From: Datura wrightii
Lineage: Eukaryota; Streptophyta; Magnoliopsida; Solanales; Solanaceae
Assembly: GCA_035772735.1 (NCBI GenBank)
Contig: JASDFA010000018.1
Location: 144,837,501 to 144,901,500, forward strand
Reading direction: 5' to 3'
Length of the DNA: 64,000 bases
Part shown: piece by piece, positions 44,541 through 54,629 of the stretch
Layout of the letters: each line of letters opens with the position of its first letter
How positions within the stretch are numbered: position 1 is the first letter of the stretch
The notes under the pieces: generated by a model
Database searches by the model: none
The model's input: the letters and a program-made list of their open reading frames with translations, nothing else
What the model was told of the DNA's origin: nothing
Translations under genes and position numbers: made by a program

Positions 44541-45960
44541 TGAACTTGGGCAAATTTATATGCTCAAGTGATACTCAAATGTGTCATTTTAGCCTTGTTT
44601 ATCTATCAATGTTTACACATTCTCATGTGATTGGTAATAAAATATGAATTTAAACTAACCAACATGATTAGCATTGTTTTGCAGGTAAAATGTGATTTTG
44701 GGAAGCTAAAATGCATGTTGGAATAGATCGGGGTTGGACTCGGATGTGAGAAAAGGACAAGGCATTGGAAGGCACAAAATAAAGAGGCTCCGTGATGGAG
44801 CCGTGTCACGCTGCCATCGCGGAGACCTTCTGCCCGGATAGGGAATTTTTGCCCAATTTCAAGAGAGGGTTCGCATTGGGTCCGTGGCACGATGGCCTGG
44901 CTCCGCGTTGCACGCCGTGCCACGTTGAGCCTGATTACCTGGACACCCAACTTCCAGTGAGGGTCCGCGTTGGTGGCATGTCACGGAGGCAGTGCTCCGC
45001 GATGCACTCCGTGACACGTTGATTCCGGGAAAAATTCCCACTAGTATAAATAGAACACTTAGATTCAGTTTTCAATATTCTGACTTGGTGGAGCAAGAAC
45101 GTGGGTTACAGGCAGTTGAGGGGACGAAATTATCAGGGTTTTTCTCTCTTTCCTTCTCCTTGAATTCAATTGCTTATATGTTTAACACTCATTTAACGAT
45201 GTTTAATCTACAAATGAGTGGCTAATTCCTCTTCTTGCTGAGGTTAAGAACACTTGTAATGAAATGTGATTATTGATTCTTTGGTTTTTTATCTTTTCTT
45301 CCATGGTTGTTCTATTGATTCTTGTTCTTACTGCATTAATGTGTGGCCTACGTTAATGTATTATCTAAAAAGTCCGATTTCACTCGAGAGAGCAAGAAAT
45401 TGGAAAGTTGTGAATTAATAGGATATGATCCTTTCTTAGTTTTGGAAAATTGAGAATTGATTTACCTTCAGGATAGAAATATACCTGAAAGTCGTATTAG
45501 TCAATTTAGGAACCGGGTTTGTATGGCTAGAACATGAATTTTTGTTTAATCACAGAAATGTAGGTGGACGGTTCATGATTCTAAAGTTGGGTTAAATACG
45601 AGAGTTTTAATCCATTGGCATTAGTTCTTGACTAGCAACAGGAGGAAAGGTTAACCAAATTATATCGATAATTAATTTCTTTACATGTTCAATTAACCTC
45701 AGCATGCTCGCATTCATAGTTCAGACTCACATTAGATAATCGTTTTAGACTTAGCATAAAAATTAGAATCCAAAAATATCAAACTCTTGGTTACACTGTT
45801 GCCTTCATTGTTAAACTGAAAATACAGTAACACTTGATTAATTGTTACCTTATCCCAATCCCTGTGGGATCGATACTTGGCTTACTTGAGCCACTTTACT
45901 ACTTGTTCGACCACGTGCACTTGCGTGTAGTTATATACCCATATAACAAACGACCGAACA
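44541..45960 (+). repeat. LTR2: 5' LTR of B
   Basis: 1420 bases. It starts TGAACTTGGG (TGATCTTGGG in the others), with TATA box TATAAATA at 45045-45052, and ends CGACCGAACA. Confidence 0.92.
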
Positions 45961-45966
45961 AGTTTT

Positions 45967-45984
45967 TGGCACCGTTGCCGGGGA
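45967..45984 (+). promoter_or_regulatory. Primer binding site of B, tRNA-Asp type
   Basis: TGGCACCGTTGCCGGGGA, 6 bases after LTR2; one change from the Asp consensus, at a different base than in A. Confidence 0.85.
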
Positions 45985-46111
45985 CTGGCAATTGGTGAAA
46001 TTTTCTTAAGTGTTAATTTACTATATTTGTATTTTCTTAGTGTTGACAACTTTGTTTTAGCCTGTATTTTGCAGATTTAATCTCTGTTGAACACTGGCAA
46101 GAGACAAGGAG

Positions 46112-46577
46112 CTGGTGGACTCGTATTTAGAGCCAGAAAGATTATTTCGTCGTCAGCGGAGAGAAGCTCTAGAAATAATGCTGCAGTTGCTCAGACAAAC
46201 ACTTATGGAGCAACAACAGAATCCACCAGTAGTACGGGCAATGTTAGTGCCCGAGGAAGTAGCAGCTCGGTCGGTTCGCGAGGTGGCAATCCCACATGCT
46301 AATAATATTACATCTAGCATCCGCAAACCTGAGCCGGGAGGGAGGTTCGAGCTAAAACAAAACATGGTGCAATTACTGCACACTAGCGGGCAGTTTACAG
46401 GTCTCCCTCATGAAGATCCACAATAGCATCTCCAAAATTTCTTGGAGATAAGTGACACCTACATCCCCGCTGGAGTGTCATCAGATTATGTCCGGCTTAC
46501 ATTGTTCCCATTTTCACTATTGGGAGAAGCCAAGAGGTGGTTGAAAGATGAGCCACCTAACTCTATTTCTACGTGGG
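46112..46577 (+). pseudogene. gag: Element B gag N-terminal fragment
   Basis: The ATG used in A is CTG here (46112), so the start is lost; the frame continues DSYLEPERLFRRQRREALE, AARSVREVAIPHANN and FELKQNMVQLLHTSGQF. One stop (CAG to TAG, 46424-46426) is followed by HLQNFLEISDTY, LTLFPFSLLGEAKRWLKDEP and NSISTWDG. There it stops being gag: from 46578 the DNA encodes RT in another frame. Everything from the middle of the capsid domain to the RT palm is missing. Confidence 0.88.
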
Positions 46578-48716
46578 ATGGCTATTTTCCACGACATGGT
46601 GGAGGATTTTGTTGAGGTATTTATGGATGATTTTTCTGTTTTCGGTAATTCATTTGCTACTTGTTTGCAAAATCTTGACAGGGTGCTGGCTCGCTGCAAG
46701 GAATCCAACCTTGTACTAAACTGGGAGAAATGCCACTTCTTAGTGAAGGAGGGTATTTTCCTTGGCCACAAAGTGTCTCAAAAAGGGTTGGAAGTCGATC
46801 GTGCTAAGATCGAGGTTATTGAAAAGTTGCCACCACCTGTGTCAGTGAAAGGTGTTCGCAGTTTTCTTGGGCATGCAGGATTCTACAGACGGTTCATCAG
46901 AAACTTTTCCAAAATTTCTAGACCACTATGCAGATTTCTAGAAAAAGAGGTAAAGTTTGAGTTAAATGATGAGTGTGTGAAAGCATTCGAGGAGTTGAAG
47001 CAGAAATTGATAGAAGCACCTATCCTTACTTCTCCGGATTGGGGACAACCATTTGAGTTGATGTGTGATGCCAGCGATGTGGCTGTGGGAGCTGTATTGG
47101 GGCAAAGGAAAAATAAGATATTTCATTCTATTTATTATGCAAGCAAAATGCTGAATACGGCCCAAAGCAATTACACAGTCACAGAGAAAGAAATGCTAGC
47201 GTTGGTGTTTGCATTTGACAAATTCAGGTCCTATTTGGTGGGTTCAAAAGTAGTGGTGTACACCGATCATGCAGCGATTTGGTACCTATTTAACAAGAAG
47301 GATGCTAAGCCTAGACTAATCAGATGAATCCTGTTGTTGCAAGAGTTTGATCTTGAGATCAAGGACAGAAAGGGAAGCGAGAATCAGGTGGCAGATCACT
47401 TATCGCGATTGGAGAGCCGGTCACATGTGATGGAAAGTGACACCATCAATGAGGAGTTCCCGGATGAGCAGCTCTTGGAAGTAGGGGAAGCTGAAGTTCC
47501 TTGGTACGCAGATATAGTCAATTTGCTTGGAGTCTACCCACCTGAGGCAACAGACCAACAGAGAAGGAAATTAAGGCATGATTGCCGGCATTTTGTTTGG
47601 GATGAACCATACTTATTTAAACAGGGACCGGATCAGGTGATGAGAAGATGCATCCCGGAGAGTCAGATTGCAGAGGTGTTGAGGAGCTGTCACTCTTCGT
47701 TGTATGGGGGTCACCATGGAGGCGAGCGAACAGCACACAAGGTTCTACAGTCAGGATTCTTTTGTCCTAGACTGTTCAGAGACTCTATGGCATACGTCAA
47801 AATATGTGACAGATGTCAGCGTACAGGAACAATTGGTAGAAGACAAGAGATGCCGCTGCAGAATATACTGGAAGTAGAGACCTTTGATGTATGGGGTATT
47901 GATTTTATGGGCTCGTTCCCACCGTCATTTGGTAATCGTTACATCTTGGTGGCTGTAGACTATGTATCAAAATGGGTGGAAGCAATAGCTTGTCCTAGGA
48001 ATGACAACAAGGCGGTAACAAAATTTGTGAAAAAACATATTCTTACTAGGTTCGGGACACCCCGAGCCATTATTAGTGATGGAGGGGCTCATTTTGTCAA
48101 TGCAAGTTTCAAGAAACTACTAGCCAAGTATGGGGTGCGCCACAAGGTGGCAACAGCATACCACCCCCAAACTAGTGGGCAAGTAGAGGTGTTAAATAGA
48201 GAAGTGAAGCAGATTCTCCAGAAAACAGTAAATACACAACGGAACGATTGGTCAAGCAAACTTGATGATGCGTTGTGGGCGTACAGAACTGCTTACAGAC
48301 ACCGATAGGAACCTCACCATACCAATTAGTCTATGGGAAAGCGTGTCATCTACCGGTGGAGCTAGAGCACCGAGCCTTCTGGGCCATGAGGAAATTAAAT
48401 ATGGGCAAGAAGAGATTAAGGCAACTCAGTGAACTTGAAGAGTTTCACTGGCATGCTTATGAGTGTGCTAAGTACTACAAGGAAAGAACAAAACGGTGTC
48501 ATGACAAGCATGTGGTGCACCGCATTTTTGAACCAGGGCAGAAGGTATTGCTCTTCAATTCAAGATTGAAGTTGTTTCCTGGAAAGCTGAGGTCCAAATG
48601 GTCGGGGCCATTTGAAGTGGTGAGAATGACCCCGCATGGGGCAATAGAGTTGTGGCAAGAAGATCGGAGTGCCACGTTCTTAGTCAATGGGCAGAGATGT
48701 AAGCACTATTAGGGGG
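46578..48716 (+). pseudogene. pol: Element B pol: RT second half, RNase H, integrase
   Basis: RT resumes at MAIFHDMVEDFVEVFMDDFS (catalytic FMDD), NWEKCHFLVKEGIFLGHK and FLGHAGFYRRFIRNFSKISR. RNase H: FELMCDASDVAVGAVLGQ, YTVTEKEMLALVFAFDKFRS, VYTDHAAIWYL, then TGG to TGA at 47325-47327, QEFDLEIKDRKG and ADHLSRLE. Integrase: zinc site CHSSLYGGHHGG and CDRCQRTG, core DVWGIDFMGSFP, RAIISDGGAHF and TSGQVEVLNRE, so all three DDE residues are present. A one-base loss near 48293 shifts into TPIGTSPYQLVYGKACHLPVE and ends at CKHY-TAG (48713). With only one stop and one frameshift, it is the best preserved pol here. Confidence 0.93.
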
Positions 48717-48772
48717 AGGACGGTTTTCGAGAGAAAACGTCCATCACCCTAGAGGACAACTGAGTTGAATAA

Positions 48773-48820
48773 CGTCGAGCCGCGACGGTAACCCAGGCGC
48801 TGCACGGGAGGCAACCCGTG
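48773..48820 (+). other. Two-hairpin motif of element B
   Basis: CGTCG-AGCCG-CGACG (48773-48787), 15-base linker ending GCGCTG, then CACGGG-AGGCAA-CCCGTG (48803-48820). It begins about 57 bases after the pol stop. Confidence 0.7.
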
Positions 48821-49427
48821 AAATTTTTCTTTGAAAATTGTGAATAGATTTATTTATTTATTTTTATTCATTTTCTTTTCTTTTCTTGATTAACAACCAA
48901 ATTTTTAGTTTTTTACTTTTATTTTTATTTTTATTTTGAGTGAAACCTATAATTCTAACCAATTTCTTGTAGTAGAATAAATTTCAGGTCGAACGGAGGG
49001 AAAATATACAAGGAATCGCAAAGGAAAATTCAAGGTATGAAAATCAAGAAACAGTGGCAAAACAGTGAGCTAGGGCGATAGCTCCGTGTCACGGAGGCAG
49101 TGCTCCGCGTTACCCTCCGTGACACGTTGAGGTATAAATCCGGAATTTTAAAAAGAAATTCCAGAACACCCTCACGACAGCTCCGTGTCACGGAGGCAGT
49201 GCTCCGCGATGCACTCCGTGACACGTTGCTGTGTATATCGCGACGGGTCACACCGGGTCGCCGGGTGACCCGCGCGATTTTTCCACTTTTAAACCCCGAA
49301 TCCCCCTCAAATTTTCTTTATTTCTCACACACTCCACGACCAAACTCCCTAAAACCCCTCCCCCTTCAATGTGACACGGAATAGGCCAAGGATTTCATTG
49401 AGTTTTCTTCAATTCTTCAAAGTTAAG
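48821..49427 (+). promoter_or_regulatory. Element B GC-rich module and candidate 5'-UTR exon
   Basis: T-rich start, then two tandem units at 49078-49130 and 49178-49230, each with CTCCGTGTCACGGAG, GGCAGTGCTCCGCG and CTCCGTGACACGTTG. The second unit matches LTR3 53606-53646 over about 40 bases with no difference that I can see. CCGGGTGACCCGCGCG and a CT-rich stretch follow, then the exon end TTAAG before GTATGT. Confidence 0.5.
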
Positions 49428-50117
49428 GTATGTTCCTCAATTCCATCTGAATTCTTGTCGATTTTCTTCGATATTGAGCATGTGATGTGAGCGAAACTTG
49501 CCCTAAGTAGAAATTAAGCGTAAATTCAATTGAATTGTTGTTGATGGATGTTCGGAGTATCATTGTGATCGCTTGAACTCGTTAATTGCATAGTTTAATC
49601 AAATTTTTGTTGATACAATCATAGCTAGGGCTTGTTTTTGAATTTGAAGTGGAAAAATGTAGTGAACTAGTGAAATACATGATGGGTTGTACACGTTGAG
49701 TGAGATGAGTCGATGTGCTAGTTGTTATAATGCTAAAAGACCGACGGATTCTCGGGTTAGGGAATACTGAAATTTGCAAGAATTGGGTGAGTTGTATAGG
49801 TTTGTGTAGATAAATTCTTGTTGTTTCGTTTCTTTGTTTTTCCTTGCTAAGTGCGATGGGATAAAATGTTATCGATGGTAATGATTGTGGTTAGCTGTAC
49901 GAAGTCTGAGTAGTGCATAGAATATATACCGTCGAATTCTTCGAATGCACTGAGCATATTTGTATATTTGGTTGTTTGTTGTGTAATTAGGTATGATCTT
50001 GCCATAATGTTGTAATTTTAGCTAAGGACTAAGTGTGGGGTGGCCTAGCTTAACCTGACCTTAGTCGAGGCTGATACTCATGGGCTTAACATTGATCTTG
50101 TCTATTAGGGTTGATAG
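49428..50117 (+). other. Candidate intron upstream of B 3' ORF
   Basis: Donor AAG|GTATGT and acceptor AGGGTTGATAG, 690 bases apart. The ATG of the 3' ORF is 9 bases after the acceptor. Confidence 0.55.
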
Positions 50118-50125
50118 GAAAAAAA

Positions 50126-51346
50126 ATGGCAAGCAGGCAGGAAAAGGGGAAAGGCGCATCAACGTCTAGCGCTGGAAGAAAGAGAATCAGACTGGGCACA
50201 TCAGTCCTAGCAGCACCAGCGGATCCACGCGGCCAACGCCGCCAATACGGAACCAGGTGGGTGACAGAAGAGGGGAAGAAGTGGTATGCCAAGCACAAGG
50301 AGAGCAAGTACTTCCCCAAGGAACACATAGCTCGGGAACCGTTGGCACAGGAGTTCCCTAGGATTGTCCACAGGATCGAGGCAGCTGGGCTCAATTTCAT
50401 CTTTGAAGAGCCCAAGGAATGCAACTTGCACCTGATTCGGGAATTCTATGCCAATTGGAACCCGACTCTCAGAAGTCACACCATAAAAATCAGAGGGCAA
50501 ATAGTCACCTTTGATCCCCACCACCTCAATGCTATCATAGGGGCGCGGGACACAGACGCCCACGTGCTTCGACAGCTGAACATCACTCCACCATATGCGG
50601 ACATCAGACGCACTTTGTGTGGAACCCGATCGACAGCTATATGGAGCAGACACAAGGAGAGGGGCTACCATTAGACTTTGCCCTATTCACAGATGAACAG
50701 GGAAGCCAGGATATGGCTTAAGATCGTCTGTTCCTGCCTAATCCCGAGGGTACATATGACGGATGTAACCCGGGATTGTGTATGCCTGGTGTACGCCCTG
50801 ATGAAAGGGCTGGAGATCAACGTGGGGGCGGTGATTATCTCCGCCATGAAGAGAGCCCGGTTGCATCAGGGGCACAGCAACGGATTTGGGGGGCTACTCA
50901 CCACATTCCTGAGGGGCCTGGATGTTGAGGAAGAGGCCCTTGATTATATCCTGCAGATGGAGCGGCGGGCCTTAGATGTCACTAAAACTAAGGCACCCGA
51001 CACCACCCACGGGCTAATGCTTACACTAGGCGAGTGACATGCTTGTGATGATCAGTATATGGCTCGCATGTATGGGATGCAGATGCTCCAGCTGAGGATA
51101 GGCGGGAGGCCGGCAACAGAGGAGGAGCTATGGCAGCTCGAGCTAGACTACCCTTTTGGCGAAAACGCCAGGGCTCTATGCCTAGTGGGGCCAGCATTTA
51201 TAGAGCCCACGGATGATGATGTCCCCACAGACGAGGAGACACATTGGGAGGACTCCGATGTGGAGTCCGATGATGACGATGGGGGTGATTCAGACGTGGG
51301 AGACGAAGCAGCAGCACCTGATGAAGAAGTGGAGTACTTTGATTGA
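50126..51346 (+). pseudogene. Element B 3' ORF (putative plant transposon protein type)
   Basis: Near-identical copy of A's ORF: KYFPKEHIAREPLAQEFP, FIFEEPKECNLHLIREFYAN, HHLNAIIGARDTDAHVLRQL, LCGTRSTAIWSRHKERGYH. A stop (CAG to TAG, 50672-50674) follows, then VYALMKGLEINVGAVI and GFGGLLTTFLRGLDVEEEA. The TGA after TLGE (51035-51037) is shared with A. In-frame beyond it, MARMYGMQMLQLRIGGRP leads through 95 open codons to the acidic tail EEVEYFD. The tail is better preserved here than in A. Its role is unknown. Confidence 0.82.
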
Positions 51347-53127
51347 TCAGGGAGTTCCACCACCCAATTTTTTGTGCTATTTTAAATTCTGTGAACATTG
51401 GGGACAGTGCTTGAGATAAGTGTGGGGTGGCAGTAGTTAGGTGCTGGTTGTGCTGTTATGTATGTCCTAATCTGTTGTTGTGCCTGTGAACAAAATTTTC
51501 TAACCTTGTGATTTGTGATTGTAAGTTGTTGTTCTGTATTGTAAATATATGTGGAACTGTTGTGTGTTGCTGAATGTTGCTAGTTGAGTTTGTACATATG
51601 TGTGTTTATCGAATTGATTGATATTTTTAAAATCGAAATGATCGATATTTTTAAATTTTTTTTTCAATTCTTGGGTTTCTCGGCATTTGTTTTCGGTTCT
51701 TTTACCGAGAATGGTCCCATTGAACCGAAGTCCTAGTTAGTGACCGTTCCCTATGATGGATGGATGACGACCGTCTTAAGGGAAATGTAGCCGTTAGGAG
51801 TAGATTTTTCATTTATTTTTTAGTTGTTTTTCTTTTGTGGGTTGCATCCCAAAACTTGTAGTTACTTTATGGTTGCGGAATTTTGGTTGCGTGTTGTACT
51901 TGATATTTAAGATGCAAATGTGATTCGTATGAAAGCATGCAACTTTGTAAATATGTTCAGATACCTAGGCCATAGAGTCAATTCAGTGTGATTGAGGCTT
52001 AATGTTTGAATTCCTGTAATTAGCTGATTGGACAGTCTGTGAATACGTCTCGAATTGAGCATGTGCAATAAGTGTGAAGTGAGGTTTTGTTATTCCATGC
52101 TACTGTGAAGTGTCTAGAACTTGCCTGGTGTGTGTACAAAACGAAATGAAGGAGGTGTATTGTAGGAAAGGATGTAGGCATTTCTTTGTTTTTAACCGAA
52201 AGTTTCTATTTTTCATTATCGTACCCACCTTGATTGTGTACTCTAGTCAGCCCGTTGAGCCTGTAGCCTATTAATTTTTTTCTTTTGGCAAAAAGTGTAA
52301 ACCGAGCTTAATCCCTTCTTTTTATTAGCCGCAAATTTGATCCAAAACTCTTAAGCGCTTAAGAAGAGAAAATCATTTTCCCAAAGTGTCAAAGAGTGAG
52401 AATGGTGAAAAGAAAAGAAAAGCAGAGTGATGGAAGAAAAGAAAAGGTTGAACATGCACCTGTTATAAATAAACTATAATGAAGGTGCATGAATAATCTT
52501 TGTTGTTGTGTAAAGTGTGCTTAATAAGATGGGCCAAACTAAAGAAATACTTCAAGAATGGGAGGATGAAGAAAGAAACAATGCCCCTGAGTTTGATGGG
52601 ATGTATTGAAAAGGCGCTTAAGGATACTAGTGGCTATTATTGGCTAGCCCAATATTTACTAGTTCCGTAGCTTACATTACAACCCGTTAAAGTCCTACGT
52701 GATCCTACATCACACTTCTTTATATTAGTGGAGTAATACACTAAAAGCAAGCTTATGGGTCATGACATGATGCATGTGAATTCTTTTGGGAGAGAGAGCG
52801 AAATTGTGTTTATATGCCCCTGCTTGAAATTTTGTGAGTTCATATGATCAAAAGGGGAAAAATTCTCTTGTTTTGTGAGGGAACATGCTTGATGAAAGAT
52901 TAATTTTCGTGTCGGATGTCTTGATCAGCTGATTTGTATGAGTTTGCCAATATCGAGAGTCGATTCTTAAGTCTAGGAGGTCTTGATGTATTGAAGGTCA
53001 TTGCATTGATAGGACCATGCATGTTTTCTTGATGATTTGCTGTATTGAATAATCGGTATGACCATAACCTAAATTGTCGAACCAAAGTAGCGAGGTTTGG
53101 GTGTAAATTGCATGAGGTGTAAGATTG
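51347..53127 (+). other. Element B 3' noncoding region
   Basis: No gene. It is the same conserved block series as in A and, more distantly, E: GATGGATGACGACCGTCTT (51758), TTGAGCATGTGCAATAAGTG (52056), AAATTTGATCCAAAACTC (52334), AAAAGGCGCTTAAGG (52609) and GACATGATGCATGTGAATTC (52763). Confidence 0.8.
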
Positions 53128-53165
53128 TTGTTCGAGGACGAACAAGGATTTAAGTGTGGGGTAAG
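53128..53165 (+). promoter_or_regulatory. Pre-PPT hairpin and polypurine tract of B
   Basis: TTGTTCG-AGGA-CGAACAA is a perfect inverted repeat (53128-53145), then AAGTGTGGGGTAAG (53152-53165) ends at LTR3. The tract would prime plus-strand synthesis. Confidence 0.6.
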
Positions 53166-54590
53166 TGATCTTGGGCAAATTTATATGCCCAAGTGATACT
53201 CAAATGTGTCATTTTAGCCTTGTTTATCTATCAATGTTTATACATTCTCATGTGATTGGTAATAAAATGTGAATTTATACTAACCAACATGATTAGCATT
53301 GTTTTGCAGGTAAAATGTGATTTTGGGAAGCTAAAATGCATGTTGGAACAGATCGGGGTTGGACTCGGATGTGAGCAAAGGACAAGGCATTGGAAGGCAC
53401 AAAATAAAGAGGCTCCGTGATGGAGCCGTGTCATGCTGCCATCGCGGAGGCCTTCTGCCTGGATAGGGAATTTTCGCCCAATTTCCAGAGAGGGTTCGCG
53501 TTGGGTCCATGGCACGTTGGCCTGGCTCTGCGTTGAGCGTCGTGCCACGTTGAGCCTGATTACCTGGACCCCCAACTTCCAGTGAGGGTCCGCGTCGGTG
53601 GCGAGTCACGGAGGCAGTGCTCCGCGATGCACTCCGTGACACGTTGCTTGTTATTCTGGGAAAAATTCCCACTAGTATAAATAGAACACTTAGGTTCATT
53701 TTTCAATATTCTGACTTGGTGGAGCAAGAACGTGGGTTACAGGCAGTTGAGGGGACGAAATTATCAGGGTTTTTCTCTCTTTCCTTCTCCTTGAATTCAA
53801 TTGCTTGTATGTTTAACACTCATTTAACGATGTTTAATCCACAAATGAGTGGCTAATTCCTCTTCTTGCTGAGGTTAAGAACACTTGTAATGAAATGTGA
53901 TTATTGATTCTTTGGTTTTTTACCTTTTCTTCCATGGTTGTTCTATTGATTCTTGTTCTTACTGCATTAATGTGTGGCCTACGTTAATGTATATCTAAAA
54001 AGTCCGGTTTCACTCGAGAGAGCAAGAAATTGGAAAGTTGTGAATTAAGAGGATATGATCCTTTCTTAGTTTGGGAAAATTGAGAATTGTTTTACCTTCA
54101 GGATAGAAATATACCTGAAAGTCGTATTAGTCAATTTAGGAACCGGGTTTGTATGGCTAGAACATGAATTTTCGTTTAATCATAGAAATGTAGGTGGACG
54201 GTTCATGATTCTTAAGTTGGGTTAAGTACGAGAGTTTTAATCCATTGGCATTAGTTCTTGACTAGCAACCGAAGGAAAGGTTAGCCAAATTATATCGATA
54301 ATTAATTTCTTTCCATGTTCAATTAATCTCAGCATGCTCGCATTCATAGTTCAGACTCACATTAGATAATCATTTTAAACTTAGCATAAAAATTAGAATC
54401 CAAAAATATCAAACTCTTGGTTACACTGTTGTCTTCATTGTTAAACTGAAAATATAGAAACACTTGATTAATTGTTACCTTATCCCAGTCCCTGTGGGAT
54501 CGATACTTGGCTTACTTGAGCCACTTTACTACTTGTTCGACCACGTGCACTTGCGTGTAGTTATATACCCATATAACAAACGACCGAACA
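53166..54590 (+). repeat. LTR3: 3' LTR of B
   Basis: 1425 bases, TGATCTTGGG...CGACCGAACA; TATA box at 53676-53683. It is followed directly by the displaced end of A. Confidence 0.92.
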
Positions 54591-54629
54591 GTTGTTCGAG
54601 GACGAACAAGGATTTAAGTGTGGGGTAAG
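54591..54629 (+). other. Displaced 3' end of A internal region (hairpin and PPT)
   Basis: 39 bases that match B's 53127-53165: TTGTTCG-AGGA-CGAACAA (54592-54609), then AAGTGTGGGGTAAG. They belong to A, cut off by B's insertion. Confidence 0.88.

Larger units (their letters stand above)
44541..54590 (+). mobile_element. Element B: Athila-like, nested in A
   Basis: LTR2 (44541-45960) and LTR3 (53166-54590) share private variants. The internal part holds an Asp primer site, gag N-terminus, the second half of RT, RNase H, integrase, two-hairpin motif, GC-rich module, exon-intron unit, 3' ORF and the 3' noncoding region. The rest of gag, the zinc knuckle, protease and first half of RT are deleted. 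B's own copy of the target region (53111-53165) is continuous across the point where B splits A, which confirms the nesting. The flanking duplication is imperfect: TTGTG on the left, GTTGT on the right. Confidence 0.92.
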
